In this document: positions 12,101 to 24,587 of the stretch, piece after piece | Layout of the letters: the number at the start of each line of letters is the position of its first letter | How positions within the stretch are numbered: position 1 is the first letter of the stretch | Assembly: GCA_004794655.1 (NCBI GenBank) | Contig: SMMW01000610.1 | Coordinates: forward strand, 124,001-188,000 | Source of the DNA: Marisa cornuarietis | Lineage: Eukaryota; Mollusca; Gastropoda; Architaenioglossa; Ampullariidae | Direction: 5' to 3' | DNA: 64,000 bases | Made by a program: the position numbers and the translations under genes | Notes under the pieces: model-generated | The model's database searches: none | What the model saw: only the letters and a program-made list of their open reading frames with translations | What the model was told of the DNA's origin: nothing

Positions 12101-14173
12101 GATCCAAGACTAGACTGGTCGTCCTGTACAGGACCTGCTGACTATCGCCCACAATAGACAAGAGTGATGGCCCTGTCAGCTGCTGCATCTATCCATGTGA
12201 TCCCCCCAATGACAGGTGCCAGTTAAGGGATGACTGACTGACTGACTGACTGACTGACTATACGATAAATGTTTTACTAAGCATCAGAAATCCTTTGGAA
12301 TATGAATAGGCAGTAAAATGTTTGCACACAATATTTCAGTCCATTTTTTGCATATGTATGTCTAAGCATTATTATTTAACAAAATATATTTTGGCATTGA
12401 CATCTTATACACTCTCATGCAGTTTGTTGTGTCTAAGAAAAGGTTGGTAGTGGGAGCAAACAGTTTTAGAATCTCACAGAGTTTTTATATTTTTCTGGGG
12501 GGTTGCCTTTGTGACCTTTGAAATACAGAATCAGTGCAAGTATTTTTGATTTTTGTTTTTATTAGATTACAGAAGCAGCCCATCAGGCCCATGCCCATGA
12601 GTTTATTTCACAATTCAAAGATGGCTACAAGACACTAGTGGGTGAGCGTGGTGTCAGACTCTCTGGTGGCCAGAAACAGCGCATTGCTATTGCTCGTGCT
12701 CTCATCATCAACCCAGTGCTGCTGCTGCTAGATGAGGTAAGCCCTCTCCCCCCAAGTTGCCTCTTTAAATAATAGGTTAATAACCCTCAGTATAGGAGCT
12801 TCCTCAGAAAGGGAGATCATTGTACTATACACATCTTCTGAAAGTTAGCAACATTTCATTAGTGCTTGACTTTTACTCCCACAGTGTTTGGATAGGATGT
12901 ATACTGTGTACTAGTTTATGCTACAAGGGAGAGACCTGCAGGGATCTTCTTGACCTTTACCTTGCATGGTCTTACAGGCCACCAGTGCTCTTGATGCAGA
13001 AAGTGAGCATCTTGTGCAAGAAGCCATTGATCATGCCATGAAGCACCGCACTGTTGTTGTCATTGCTCATCGTCTTTCAACTGTCAGGAATGCTTCCAAG
13101 GTATTCGACAACTTTGCTTCTTTGTCGTAATTTTTTCCTTGTTTTTCTCATCTTGTATTAATAGTAATAGTAATTAAATCATTTGTATAGTGCCATGCTC
13201 CAGCAACAGCAGGACTCAAAGCGCTTTACAGTATTAAGAGTGCACTTACATAGCGTGCTTCTCTGTCAAAACGACAAGCTCAGTTCACTGCACAGGAAGA
13301 GGAAATGAAGAAACAAATAGAAAGATGAAGCGTTGATGTAACACAACAGCACACAATGTGGCAATAGCCAGTTTCTTTTATGAAGAATGCAGGAATATCA
13401 GGCCAGCGTGGAGATTAGCATGAAGGATATGGTGTAGAAAAAAGTCATCTTCAGCCAGTTAGTGAAAAAAAGGAGATCACCCCACTCAACAACAGACTAT
13501 TGATATAAATATAATCGTTTGTTGTTCAATCATTTCATCAAGGCATCCAAATAAAGAAGTTAAAGCAGAACAGTTGAAGTGAATGGGACAAATCACAGAC
13601 CGCAAAGGAAGCGGCAGGATACAGAGAAAGTTAGCAAATACTTTGATCTCATCTGTCCATTCCAGAATGAAAGCCACAGACAATCCAGCACACAGCACAC
13701 GTAAAGTAAGCTGTAGATCCACAAGCTGATGATGATAAAACCAGAACAGATAGACAAAACAGAAAATTACAGACAGCTGCCCTAGTTAGCCGTTTGGGTG
13801 AGGGAACATCACTGTATGATGTCTAGTATTGTGAGAAGTTGACATAAAGCAATGTTGCATGATAACCCATAGTTTGATTTTACTATTCAAATTATGTGAT
13901 GTGTAAACATATAGTTGTACAAAGTGACTGTTATACCTTCAGGTGATTGTTATTGACAAAGGAACAATTGCTGAGATGGGTACCCATGACGAACTCATAC
14001 AACAGAATGGTGTCTATAAGCGCCTTATCTTACGGCAGCTGACTGTTGGGTCTGTTGATGAGACATCTAGAAGTAACCTCAACAGTGGTGACTTTGGACC
14101 TACTGAAGTCTTTCAAGGGCCTGACAGCAACATTCAGACTACAAGGTCTCCACAGGATTTGTTGGTGCAATGA
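111..14173 (+). CDS. ABCB10: ABCB-family half transporter, ABCB10-like (5' end outside window)
   Basis: Fifteen exons join in frame: 111-246, 402-513, 953-1127, 1455-1515, 2073-2208, 2728-2916, 3072-3182, 4485-4558, 5324-5417, 5679-5740, 8810-8936, 9689-9822, 12566-12736, 12978-13100 and 13943-14173 (TGA). They give about 645 residues. The first exon begins at an acceptor near 110 (an alternative AG lies at 87-88), so the start codon and any mitochondrial targeting peptide are upstream. Exons 2-9 encode a six-helix transmembrane domain with the half-transporter landmarks FFDVNRTGEL and [10 protein letters not shown]. Exons 10-15 encode one ATPase domain: Walker [10 protein letters not shown] (exon 11), Q-loop VSQEPTLF, signature LSGGQKQR, Walker B LLLLDE, D-loop SALDAE and H-loop IAHRLST, all intact. 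Such half transporters dimerise; ABCB10 and ABCB8 sit in the mitochondrial inner membrane. The match looks closest to ABCB10, but ABCB8 or ABCB9-type relatives cannot be excluded by eye. All phases agree and no stop interrupts it, so it looks functional. Confidence 0.93.
673..765. repeat. 33-bp tandem repeat, about 2.8 copies
   Basis: Three near-identical copies of a 33-bp unit starting ATGCTGTCCATATCTTGTTC lie in the second intron of the ABCB gene. The surrounding 600-810 stretch ends in a word like TGTGCTATATAAATCA, which resembles the tail of the LINE family seen at 8.6 and 48.3 kb, so the copies may sit inside an old LINE 3' tail. Confidence 0.8.
6060..7710 (+). mobile_element. Degenerate non-LTR retrotransposon fragment (endonuclease/RT family A)
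   Basis: In the intron between exons 10 and 11 of the ABCB gene. Broken frames still show reverse-transcriptase pieces: a YCKDLYNF block near 6598, an LLKQDGK block near 6767, an [13 protein letters not shown] block near 7263 (the same region reads [16 protein letters not shown] in the copy at 11.3 kb) and a degraded LCRYQT site at 7370 where the catalytic ADD should be. Frequent stops and shifts mark it as an old dead copy. The DNA at 7240-7380 is clearly related to 11330-11460, so the two belong to one family, probably also that of the 35.8-37.7 kb copy. The clade is not certain; RTE-like or a relative is possible. Confidence 0.75.
8198..8660 (+). mobile_element. 3' end of a CR1/L2-like LINE (family B)
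   Basis: The stretch from 8218 (CTGTTCCTGTCACCAGAACA) matches the last codons and 3' UTR of the longer element at 46.2-48.4 kb almost word for word, including the coding end that reads [20 protein letters not shown] and the tail ...GAATATGCGCTATACAAATC followed by (ATT)n at 8648-8659. It is a 5'-truncated copy in the intron before ABCB exon 11. Comparison with 48.3 kb defines the true 3' end of this family. Confidence 0.88.
9191..9547. mobile_element. MITE-like element with terminal inverted repeats
   Basis: Begins TACCGTAAATTTTGGTCTA and ends with the inverse of TACCGTAAATTTCGGACTAT, giving about 19-bp imperfect inverted termini 357 bp apart. It carries no coding capacity. Internal words such as AAGCCACACTGGTTTATAAG recur in a second partial copy at 35709-35803, so this is a dispersed family. 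The superfamily is not determined; the outer TA could be part of the target site. It lies in the intron between ABCB exons 11 and 12. Confidence 0.75.
9892..11227 (+). mobile_element. MULE-like DNA transposon with tandem-word termini and 9-bp target duplication
   Basis: A 1.34-kb element in the intron between ABCB exons 12 and 13. Both ends are built from about six tandem copies of a 14-16-bp word, GGACACTTAATCCCC on the left (9899-9989) and its reverse complement on the right (11140-11226), so the termini form long repetitive inverted repeats. The 9-mer GTTCAGGAG occurs immediately outside both ends (9883-9891 and 11228-11236); a 9-bp target duplication is typical of Mutator-like elements. 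The interior encodes a C-terminal piece of a MULE-type transposase (separate entry). It lacks room for a full transposase, so it is non-autonomous. Confidence 0.85.
10380..10934 (+). pseudogene. C-terminal fragment of MULE-type (FLYWCH/MULE) transposase
   Basis: An open frame of 184 codons inside the 9.9-11.2 kb element. From about residue 20 it shows the pattern common to the C-terminal part of animal MULE transposase proteins: LPALAYV, then a block with [14 protein letters not shown], then [23 protein letters not shown] and MWTFLDGV. The N-terminal residues before LPALAYV do not look like the family and probably come from inserted DNA. The catalytic DDE core, normally upstream, is missing, so this cannot be an active transposase. 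Family assignment rests on the NNAVEGWH motif and flanking spacing; it is recognised by eye only. Confidence 0.72.
11300..12228 (+). mobile_element. Non-LTR retrotransposon fragment (family A), RT end and 3' region
   Basis: Starts in RT with [16 protein letters not shown] (from 11334) and RFADDI (from 11447), then is broken by a stop near 11525, then continues open at 11529-11984 with [15 protein letters not shown] and [13 protein letters not shown], the usual C-terminal blocks after the RT domain. It ends before a (GACT)n run. 5' truncated and interrupted, so inactive. It lies just downstream of the MULE-like element in the same ABCB intron. Confidence 0.85.
12229..12259. repeat. (GACT)n microsatellite
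   Basis: About seven GACT units directly after the LINE fragment, likely its 3' tail repeat. Confidence 0.9.
13101..13942. other. Last ABCB intron, repeat-like sequence without coding signal
   Basis: The words TTGTATAGTGCCATGCTC and AAGCGCTTTACAG at 13182-13230 look like the conserved 3' tail type of invertebrate retroelements, read from either strand. No reading frame with a recognisable domain is present between the two exons. Confidence 0.4.
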
Positions 14174-14760
14174 GCATGAAGGTTGCTGTTCTGTTTTCAC
14201 TGCTTCCCATGTCTGTTTCTTTTTAAATCTAGCTGAGATATGTTTATATTTAGGAAAACAGGAATTTTCATAGCTCGTAAGGCATCAAGCTTAGAAGCAG
14301 AATCATATAAGATAATATAGATAAGCACTTAAAAAAAAACTGTTCCTTAAATGATTCCACATTTTCTGCTTCATGAATCTTAAAGGCCTTGTTGAAAAAT
14401 CACTGTCTTGTGTTTAGATGTCTTGTCTGTAAAAATGTGCCGTCACTGGATTGTGATAATTGTCGCGGGTGTGAGTGCACATGAGTGTGTATCCAGTTAA
14501 TACTTCATCCTTGATAATTCTGCTAACTGTAAAGAATAAGATGGCTATACTATTGATATTATAACATATAAAGTCATACAGTTCTACTTTAAAACACAAT
14601 TATTGATGGACAGACCAGAATGAAGAATGTGTAAACACACCATCATGTAGTACATAAATATTAGTATAATGAATGCAAAAAGACCAAAATGGAAATGTGT
14701 GAACACACTGTAAATAGTAAATAAATATTTATGAATAAAATAAATGCAAATGCAGGCTGT
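14174..14760 (+). other. ABCB gene 3' UTR and probable polyadenylation region
   Basis: After the TGA at 14171-14173 the sequence is AT-rich and non-coding. AATAAA signals occur around 14720-14745 (AATAAATATTTATGAATAAA), which is the most likely transcript end. An earlier end cannot be ruled out. Confidence 0.5.
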
Positions 14761-16118
14761 GATGCTAGAGCTTGTTGCTATTTTTGGCAGAGATTTTGTT
14801 TTCTTTCAAAAGGCCATGCAGCTCTTTCATCTTTTGATGGCTAAGGAAGTCATGGTAAAGCACTGAGCTCTGTCACTTGTTGCAGCATGAAGAAGGCATA
14901 TTGTGCTGACTTGCAGTCCTGCACTTGCTTTTTGTCTGTGATGGGTTGACATTGTTGACATCTGTTCAGTACTGGACTCAGGATGCACTCCCTCTAGATT
15001 ATAATTAGAAATGTTCTATTTGAGGAACCGCTTCCAGGCTGCAGGACTAGAGTGGTAGTCACATGACCTGGAGTTATGAGCTTCAATTCTGCAGACAGCA
15101 AACCTATGACAAAGTCCTTTTAATCATATATTAGTACAGAAGACTCAATGACTGTGAGTACTGTTGGTGGCATCAGAGTTTGCCAGACTGCACAACTCTA
15201 GCTCTGGTACTGTGGTTAGTCCACTGACACTGAAATTAGCCCTGTGCTGTTACTTCAGGGAACAAATGTAAAACTAAAGATTTAGAACATTCAGTAGAAG
15301 AGGTTGGGGGGGGGTTGTAACTTTGAAGTAAATTAATGTACCCAAAGGTTGTAGGTGGGTGATTGTTTTTCTCCCTCATGTATTAAACCAGACCAGAAGG
15401 AATTTTCAAGTTGTATTTTTTTGGTGAAAAATGATATTACACCATAAAAAGTTGTGTGATTGCACGCCATGAAATGCCACTGTAATCAATATCTGTACCT
15501 CTACTATGTTGTCAGCACATTTATTACTTTTTTTAGTTTTTAGTTACGCTGGAAGCCTCACTTCTGAAAAACTGTACCAGAATGATAGGGAGATCCGTCC
15601 ACTATTTGATCCTTTTTTGATAGTTTTATAAGATGGTATTCTTTCAAAAATAATCATAAATACTGAAAGAAAAGCACCGCTTAGTAGTTTTACCTTTTCT
15701 GAATAGAAGCCCTCCCTAGGTCTTGAAATCTGCCAGTCTTTAGCTATACAAAATGTTTCCAGAAATCCAGAAATGGAACTGCTTATTTATATGTATCAGA
15801 AATCACCACCATTTCTGGACCATGCATTCCAAGTGTACTGTCTGAGCAGATCTACTCTTCATAAGACAGTGCAATCCTTTTGCTGTCTTTACTATCACAG
15901 CACAATCCTTGTGAGCAATCATTTGAGACACAAAAATGTTAAGTAAGAAATAGCAGTTCACAAAGCTTATGGTATATGGTTTTATTATCACAACTGCGTA
16001 CGAGTGTGCCTTCTTGGAAGATTTTTGCAAACAGACTAGTGATGATAATATTTGTCTGCATAACTCACCATTTTCTACATTGTTGTTTTTTGTCAGTTGT
16101 ACCACTTCCTATGATTAG
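14761..16118. other. Intergenic stretch, nothing recognised
   Basis: Only short frames on both strands, no domain-like peptide, no splice-consistent exon series. A G9 run lies near 15307. Confidence 0.5.
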
Positions 16119-16580
16119 TTGGCAGCTGGTGAAGAGCTATGTCCCAAATTAACAGGCAGTTTACCAAATTTCTTATGTCAAATCCCTTATTTAAAAAATG
16201 TACTACTTGCAAGAGGTAGTTCCTCCTTACCAGCCGTCATGTGGTCTGTGCTCTGGCTCCCAGTCACCTTCTGTCTCCCTGCAGTGGAAGACACAAACAA
16301 GAAGACACTGGAGCCAGGGCCTTCACAAACACGGCACCTAAACTGTGGAATGCTCTGCCATCGTCACTCTCCACCATCACTTAAGCAACCACCAACCACC
16401 TTTCAGAAAAGACTGAAGACTCATTTGTTTACTTAGGACAGACTTAAACAACCTAGCACCATTTCTGTCTTTATTATTTTCACTTTCCTGTAGTTTTATT
16501 TTTTTTCTTCTCTTCTGCGCAATGAGCATTCTTCTGAATGGATATCTGCGTATTATAGATGGACATCATCATCATCATAA
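16119..16580 (+). mobile_element. 3' end of a CR1/L2-like LINE
   Basis: The segment 16290-16440 reads, with frame changes, like the C-terminal end of LINE reverse transcriptases: a FTNTAPKLWNALPSSLST-type block and a TFQKRLKTHLFT block ending at a stop. It is followed by a 3' UTR-like tract with ATTATAGATGGACATCATCA ending in short CAT repeats. It differs from the family B tail at 48 kb, so it is a related but separate family. Confidence 0.7.
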
Positions 16581-19218
16581 CAGTGAATTTTAGAAAAATG
16601 TTTATGCATATACAATCCGCTGTGATTTTGAAATGTTTTGACCTAAATGACACCATTGATACCTCATCTTGACTTTGTTCATTTTTAATAAATGATGTGA
16701 TACCTTCAGGGTAACGGATCCAAATATCTTGTACAGCATGTGTGTCCACATATTAAAACTGTGTCCAGTGAAAGAGAGACGCTAACCTCATTCTTCACCT
16801 TATTTTCACATTAGCCATGGAGGATGTTTCCAGTGATTATATTTGTGCATGTTTTCATTTCTAAAACATTAAGGTGGTGAGCTGTGAGTAGTTGATGACA
16901 CCCTTACTTCTTTAGGACTTGAAATACTTCGATTTTTTTCCCTTAGGGGTCCTTTCTTCTGATATTTTAATTCACGTAATGGTTTTATTGGTGTTATTTG
17001 CTAAACTCCTAGAGATGATGCTGATGGTAATTATTATATCACTTTACACCTGCAATCTCATCTCATTTTGTTTTTATCATTTTGTGTTATTATCTCAGGG
17101 TTATTTTGTTATTTGCTGTATCTATTCTCATATTACCAGGTTTGGCCTGCTAAAGACCTCTGCCAATCTTCATCCTTCTGTAGTAGTTAAACTTTAAGGT
17201 AAAGTTTGCCTGTTTCTTATATTTTTGTTTTGTTTTGTTTTTGTTTTTCCTCTGCCAAAGCAATTTCATGACTTTGACACCAGCTCAAATCATTCTGCAC
17301 CAAACCCAGATGACGAATTCACGAGAGAGAAAAATCCATGATATATAATCTAAGAAACATTTATTAATAAGGTTGTCTTTGATAAGGGACTAAGATGCTC
17401 TGAAATGATTATCTTAGTTCTCCAACAGTATACTTCTGTATTTACAGTCTGTGTGTGGTATGTAGCAGATCTCCATGCACACACACACAGACACACACAC
17501 ACATGTATGTGTCAGTACATGCACACACACACACACAGACACGTATGTTTGTGTCAGTACATGCACACACACACATACACAAGCAAGCAAGCAAAATACA
17601 AATGCAAGCTGCTGCTGCTTAAAAACACTTTAATATAGTTGAAATTGCGATTAAATATTTCTTTTGCTTGTAATATATTTTCATCTGAGTGGAATGCTAA
17701 ATTACTTGAACAAGTCATAAGAGTAATTCCTAGTACAGTGTAACATGTTTGCTTTATTTTCTCTCTCATACCACACCCCTCTTCGTCTCCTTTACCACCA
17801 CCACCACCATAACCATCCCTGAACACAAAAGTACAGAAAGGCCTGGATTCTGAACATGTTTCAGCAACTTGATGTCCATGTCTTTGCTCATCAAAATCTT
17901 GTCCTGTGGCTAATTGATGTTAAATTTATAATATGGGAGTTGTTTGAGAGATTTTTATTAAAAACATACAAATATTTCATAAAGTTTATGCCTGTATGTC
18001 TTTCATTTTCCACTGGTGTTGAATCAGAAATCTGGAATTCTTCCATTTTCGTGGAAAAGAATTCCAGTTTCTGATGTGAACGTTGGCTGGAATGATTTGT
18101 TGGTTTGTATGAAGATGATCGACTCACTTCGTAGTTTTAAAGATGGTCTTACAGACATTCAACTGTTTGTATCGTATTTAAATTCTACACAATGTGCTTA
18201 CAAACCAGTCAGGTTTATAAAAGACGACAATTTTAATAAATACATAATAACTGCCACGTCAACTGTACTTGAGACACTTCAAATGGAAGATCCACACTGG
18301 TCAAAAATTACAAGCTTTATTTACTTGAGCATACGGGAGAGAAACCAAGTCTGCTCAAAGGAAGACGAAGCGGGGGACTGATTATTGGCAAATGAAATGA
18401 ACGTTCAGTTGAACAGCGACTTTTGCTTTTACTATGCATTTATACTTAGTGAATTACATGATATTGACAGGGTAATAAACACCAAATCAAAACTCTTCAG
18501 CATTCCACTGTTCTCTCTGCCCTTACCAAAGCACCAAGCAAATGTTTCATCAGGTAAACACACTCTTAATTATGTGATGTATGTATAACAGTTGACTTTC
18601 AATGTGTCGGCAGCCACTGGGGATGACAAAACTGTTATGAATATGTTGCTATACCTCACATCATTTTCAGGAGTTACGCAAACAGGAAAACACCGATGGA
18701 CTGTCTGCTGAAAAAGCATTTCACAGAAACAGAGCACAAATCTGGATTCCACACTTGACAACTGTTTCCCCAAAATCTTTTTTCACAGACAATTTATTGA
18801 AATAAAGGCTACACTGATATGTTTATAGTCAGAAAATATGACACTAATTATTAGTGAGCATAATTTAACATAGAAGGGAAAGTGTATTAGGGTAACAAAC
18901 ATACCAAAAAACTTCAACATCTTGGACCATACACCAATGACTAGTACAACTCATTCATAAAAACAAATTTTTATAAGGAACTTCTAGAAAAAAAGTATAA
19001 AAACTATCAGTGCGGCATCTTACACCTGGCAACATGACAAACACAGCACTGATCCCTCACCCCAGTCAGGTTAAGACCATCAGGCTAACCTCAGTGATGC
19101 TGACCACATTTTTACATAACTACAATTATCTTACTAACAGACATTAATTCTCAAAGTTCCATTCACAAGACAAAGGCTCGCAACTGTATTCCAGACAGAG
19201 GTGAAAATGCCATTTCCT
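16581..19218. other. Intergenic stretch with CA-rich microsatellites
   Basis: Broken (CA)n/(ACACAC) runs occupy about 17476-17580. The frame at 18016-18381 (121 codons) stays open but shows no motif I know and no gene context; I do not call it a gene. The rest is AT-rich and featureless. Confidence 0.5.
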
Positions 19219-19888
19219 GTGACATTATAGTAGTATGGGGTAGGACACGCATCACACACACACACACACACACACAGGGTTAATGAGGTAGGACACGCAT
19301 GACACACACACAGGGATAAAGAGGTGGGTGACACACTGGGCCGGTTATGTAAGGGAGACCACTGAGTGTTGCCTAGGGGATAGACTGTCAATAGGAAGAC
19401 CGGTACACTTAGCCCGGACAGTAGCGTTTGTTTTCATTGCTACAGACTGGTCGTAAGTGCTGAGCGATGAAAGCAGACGACAGGCGCTGTATTGTGGTCA
19501 GATGGAGAGGTTACGCATAGGCAAGGAGCGGGTAGCAACACCACGTGATATTAAGCTAACCGAATCACGATTGGTTAGTTAAAGAAATAGAAGTATTGTG
19601 AGAAAATGCGAGAGTAAAAGAACCAATGGGAAGACTTCCACACCTGACCACCTGCCCGAAGTAAGGAGACAAGAAAAGGGGCTTTGGACTCCGAACGGGA
19701 GTTGGAAGGAGAACGCAGAGGTGGGAGCATCGCCCCACCAAGCAGTTGTGAGAACGTGTATCTGATGTACATGCTTTCGCCTAGTCAGACCTGTCCTCTG
19801 GCAGACAAGTAAAACCTGAACCCACGACAGTGTTGTGTTGATTATTGTGGTGAGACTGGGCAAGCTACCCTTGTCCCACCCTGTTACA
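19219..19888 (-). mobile_element. Possible solo LTR
   Basis: Read on the minus strand this 670-bp GC-richer block starts TGTAACAGGGTGGGAC and ends ...TAATGTCACA, the TG...CA form of a long terminal repeat. It includes CA microsatellites at 19255-19276 and 19301-19311. I find no matching short target duplication and no internal retroviral-type coding sequence next to it, so this is a weak call from composition and ends alone. Confidence 0.35.
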
Positions 19889-22800
19889 ACATCACAAATT
19901 CTCATTAACATATAATAAGATTCCTCATTAGCATTAAGGGAAATCAGAACTTGGGTCAATCCAGCCATGCTTTCACAATTTTAAAACTCAACATTTTTTA
20001 ACAAACTGACGAAAGCACTATATTAACAAAGTGCGGATGCTGTAAAACATAATTCATTAATGTTGCCTGTCAATACAACGTGCATAGTGGAAGGGAAGAA
20101 GAAAAGGCAAGTTTGGCAAGTTTGGTAACTCCATAATTCAAAATAGTCGTACTTCTTTAAAGTACACACAACGCTCAAATTTTACACAATTGTTATTTCA
20201 ATTTTTCTCAATTTTGGGCAAAGCCCTGCAAGAAGAATCTTTGTTGGTCGACTGACCAGACCTCTATTGTGACTCCTGGTCTTGTTTTCATGAAGCCTGT
20301 TGCCCTACCCAAGCCAGTAAACTGGTTACCCACACATATCTGCTAAAATCATAGTCAAGGTAGGTCAATGTAAATCATTTTACCAGTTGGTAATTTATCA
20401 GATGTCCCTCCATTCCAATGACTTTCTCCCACGAAGAGTAAACATCGGAAAGATTGTGACTGGTTGGGTTCAACAGAAGTGAACACAGGATTTTTCTTTT
20501 CACAGAATTTCTAATAAAACTGATAAAGTGGTTAAAAACTGTTTGGTACATATAACTTTTATTGAAGTTACAATGTGAGAAAAGCAGAATATCATAACTG
20601 ACATGGTGCTCTTCGGGGTCCTCCCCCACCCCAAACTTTGTTCATTTCCAAATGGAAATAAATTAACATTTTGTCATTCTATTTGCTTTTTCCATTATTT
20701 CAATGTTTTTAGGTTTAGCTATAGTTTTCCTGTTTCAGCTTCTGACCCACGTACAATGGCAGTCGTTCTTCTAGCAACTCCTGCTATGCTGCTCAGTTAG
20801 TAACCTCCCTACTCACTGCACCACAAGTCATTGCGGACATTTTAGGAAAGTTAGGGAAATTTTACCCATGGGTATATTGCCAATGTCCAAGAATATGAGC
20901 CCTGATGGAAAGTGCTTTAAGAGCTTTTTCAGCACTGGAAGTGGTTATAGATAATTTAGGTATCAAGTTCCACGCTGCTATGGCTTGTAATCCAACAATT
21001 CAAACCACAAATCCTTGATTTTCTGCATGGCTCTGTGGGTGAGGTACATTCATAGCACAAAAGGTGAACCTTCAATTTTCCTTCTTATTTTTCTTTTCTG
21101 AACTCCTAGTAATTTATCTGACAGGGACATGTAGCAGGTGAGACATCCTTTCAACAGCTACTTTATCAAGATAATAATAATTATGGAGTAAGGATTGCTG
21201 GAGGGGCTTGAAGTATGGTCAAATCCTGACACCCAACCTTTTATCAACAAAAATAAACCAATCTGCCATTTCTGAATAGTCTGACGTTGCTATTTTAAAG
21301 TATATTTATGTATGTATATAATTTAGACAAAGAGTCTAATTTCAGCTCTGTAAAAGTAGTCTGCATAACTGAGCAATTACAGTTATCCATTTGGCGATTG
21401 TCTTTGTACTGGGGAGCTTATTTTTGGAAATTCTATAAATGTAATGATTGTCTTGAGTTTCAAGGTTCATCGTCAGGTATCAAAGAAGCTGTGATCACCA
21501 TCATGACCTCATTCAACTGTGCAACACATTTTTTAGTATGTCTACATGATTACTCTCTCAGTTCATCCAGTTCTGTCTTCACCTGACATGAAAGATACAA
21601 TGACTCTTGCTCCTTTTAAAGGTTTTATTTTTTGCAAGAGGAAATTCCCTCCTCTCTTCTATGTGTGTGCGTGAGAGAGAGTGATAAAGAAAGTCTTTAA
21701 AATGGGGCATGCCAGAGCTGTATCTGAGATATCAGCAGAAAAGTGCAGTCCTTATCTTGTGGTATAAGATAAGTCAGAAATGTGGGATCTGAATACACAA
21801 TTCTCAAAACAAGTTTTTAAACAAACTGGATTATGCTTATCTTATTAAAGACCGGTTTTCTTCTTTTGCTGTGAAGCATGTCCTTCAAACTATTTTTGTT
21901 AACTGTCAGTATTAACAAGTTCTTTTGGAGTACAGCAACACAGTTCTTTGATAAGTTTTTGATTTGTAACAAGCTACCATCAAAAGAGGCAGTCCCATGT
22001 ACGGTTGTTGATAACATTTGGTAGGGACAAAAGTCTTGAAAGAAAGAGTTCTATCCTAATCTGCACACCACATCTTACAACTGACTGGAGAAAACAGAAA
22101 ATCAGAAGTCAAAATGATTATAACAATGAGATAATGCCAATATTGAGCGAAATGACAACAGACAATATTAAAATGTTTTCTGCATAGCTGTCTTACTTAA
22201 AAACCTGGTTTCTTCTGATTGTTGTTCCCCCCCCCCACCACCACCACCACCACCAACACCACCTTTCACCTGTCAGCTCCCCTGGAGGCTCGAGTCAACA
22301 GTACAAGCTGTTGATCTTGCTCTCCTGTTAGGAGTGCAACGCTCAAGTTCATGAAGCAGAACTTCAAAGCACTTTATGGACTTTTTCATAACTATACACA
22401 CACAAAATCTGTGCATGGCTGAAGTACAAACAGCACAGACCTCATCTCCAAACTGATGAAGTTGACAGCACGGACCTTTGGTCCGTGGTTTACAGTGTCA
22501 TGAAGATTTCACTCAGAGAGGAGTTCCAAAATGTGCCCAAATTGAGGTAAGTGCAAACACAAGCCTGGGTACAACAAAAAAAATAACATTGATCGCATGG
22601 CATACATAAAGAGTGCACCCAGAATAGAGTTACAATGCAGCCAATCAAATTAAATCAAAATATAAATCAAGATCTCATAAGTGCAATCAAATAAATATCT
22701 TGTACTTAAATTAAAAATCAAGCAAATAAGACAGACAAGAAAAGAAGCATACAATGGTAAGCATCGCCTTTTACTGTTGTTTACTTGTTTGTGGCAGCAA

Positions 22801-23764
22801 AAATGACATTTGGTGCACTTCATACCGCGCACATGATGTCCACATTAGCCACCGCATTTCATTTGCCCTATTTAGAAAATTCACATGACACAAGCTTGGG
22901 CTTTTGAAACTGAGGTTAAATGTAGTTTGCTTATGATGTGGCGATTGTTGTTGTTGTTGTTGTAAGCACAGATATTCAGATACTGCACACAGAGAAATGA
23001 GCTGAAATCAAAACTAGAAGAGAGCAAACTGACAACTGGGGTGAAGGTCATGTATTCTGTAAAAAAAAAAAAATGGATAGCCTCAGCCTCATGACATCAC
23101 CATTATGGGCAGTGGCTGTTAACAGTTGAAGATCAATTTCAAACTTGCACTACTCGATTGTTCAAACTGTCTTCCTGTAGCTTCTCCTCCTTGTTGAGTT
23201 TAGTTCCTCGTGCTTTTCCACCACTGGTCCCCTCCCCTAGTTATTCAGAATTCTATTTTCTGTCCCAGGTCTGTCTTGCAATTGTTTCTCAGGATGGAAA
23301 TCTGTCCTCAGGATGAAGAACTCCTCTACACCAATAATAATGGAGATCATTTATACAGCATATTTCTCTACAAACACAGGAGCTCAATATGCTTTAACTT
23401 GGCACAGATTGACAGATACACTTAAGCTTACAGCATACGATACACAAATAGTTACACCTTAACATGCAAGCATACAGCTGCCAAAGATACCCCATATTGT
23501 CTAGACCCGGCAAGAAGTTACTGATCCGAAACTGTGATCAGACTGTATTTTCATTCACTGTTAAGTCCTGCTAGTAAAAGCATGTCAAACAATATTTACC
23601 AATTATTTTCAAACACTGTTACCAGAACATGATACATGAAGGGACTTTAAAATGCAGTATGAAGGTATTGTGCAGCTTTCCATCCAGCTGTGACTGTGAC
23701 AAATAACTTCACACAAGTTCCAAGTATGATTAATCAAATAACTCTCACCTGCAAAGCATATTAG
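19889..23764. other. Intergenic stretch, only simple repeats seen
   Basis: Contains a C9 tract followed by (CCA)n at about 22227-22262 and (TTG)n at 22946-22963. Frames are short and show no domain. Nothing else is recognised. Confidence 0.5.
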
Positions 23765-24080
23765 ATAAGACTTTATTTATCCCAGAGGGCAATTAGTTGC
23801 AGCTCTGTAAAAAAGGGTTAGAATCACACAACCCAACAACAATACCATAACACATTCATTCTCACCATACCAGACAGACCCTCATACAATCATGATTCAG
23901 ACTCCCATATAATCACAATTCATTCACACACGACAGTATTTAGAAGCTGCACCAACAAAACAACAAAAGACAGCCTCAATCTTTTCATGCAGTCACACAG
24001 AATCGACAACCTAATGGATGCTGACAGAATTCTCCCGAGGTGCCTATCGTTATGTACAACTGCAAACATTTTTTAAAAAT
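23765..24080 (-). mobile_element. 3' tail of a Rex1/CR1-like LINE
   Basis: On the minus strand the block ends GGGATAAATAAAGTCTTATC, the kind of 3' end seen in Rex1/Babar and related LINEs, preceded by a short UTR-like sequence. The relation to the nearly intact element at 27-30 kb is suggested by similar placement of AATAAAG but not by strong identity. Confidence 0.4.
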
Positions 24081-24587
24081 TAGAAATAGATCTAGATCTG
24101 TTAATCTCGTATGGGAAAAAAAACTTAAATTAGAACAATACCTGGTAAGTTGCTCATGATCTTTTGACAGAATGGCTTTGAAAACATTGCTTTAATATTC
24201 TTGAGCTTCCTTCAGCATAAGAAAAAAAAGGGTATGCACATGACTGAGACAATTGTGAACATTGTGTTTTTGTATTACTTGAGGATTACCTTGCAGACAT
24301 GAAGATGGTTAACTTAAAAGATGGGGAAGTTAGCAACAAAGTAAATATGGACATGGTAAATGATGCTCTTTTGTTCCCCTTCAACTTGAGATGCTGAACT
24401 GGTCCTTTTCTTCAAGCACAAAATGAAAGTATCGTTGCACTAGGCACTGTCACACATTTGTTTGGCAGTGTACATGCTCCAAGGGAAAGGCACCATAGCC
24501 TGTGGCTTAATTCATTTCAAAGGTCAGCAGTATTATCAACAGGCAGTAAAGGGAAAGGTCCAGCCTCCACATGCTTGCTCTGGCAGC

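Noticed and set aside
13943..14173. Separate small gene starting at 13943
   Set aside because: It is the last ABCB exon: the acceptor AG lies at 13941-13942 and the peptide continues the ATPase domain after the H-loop.
18016..18381. 121-codon plus-strand frame in the intergenic region
   Set aside because: No domain, no codon or splice support and no neighbouring exons; a frame of this length can arise by chance here.
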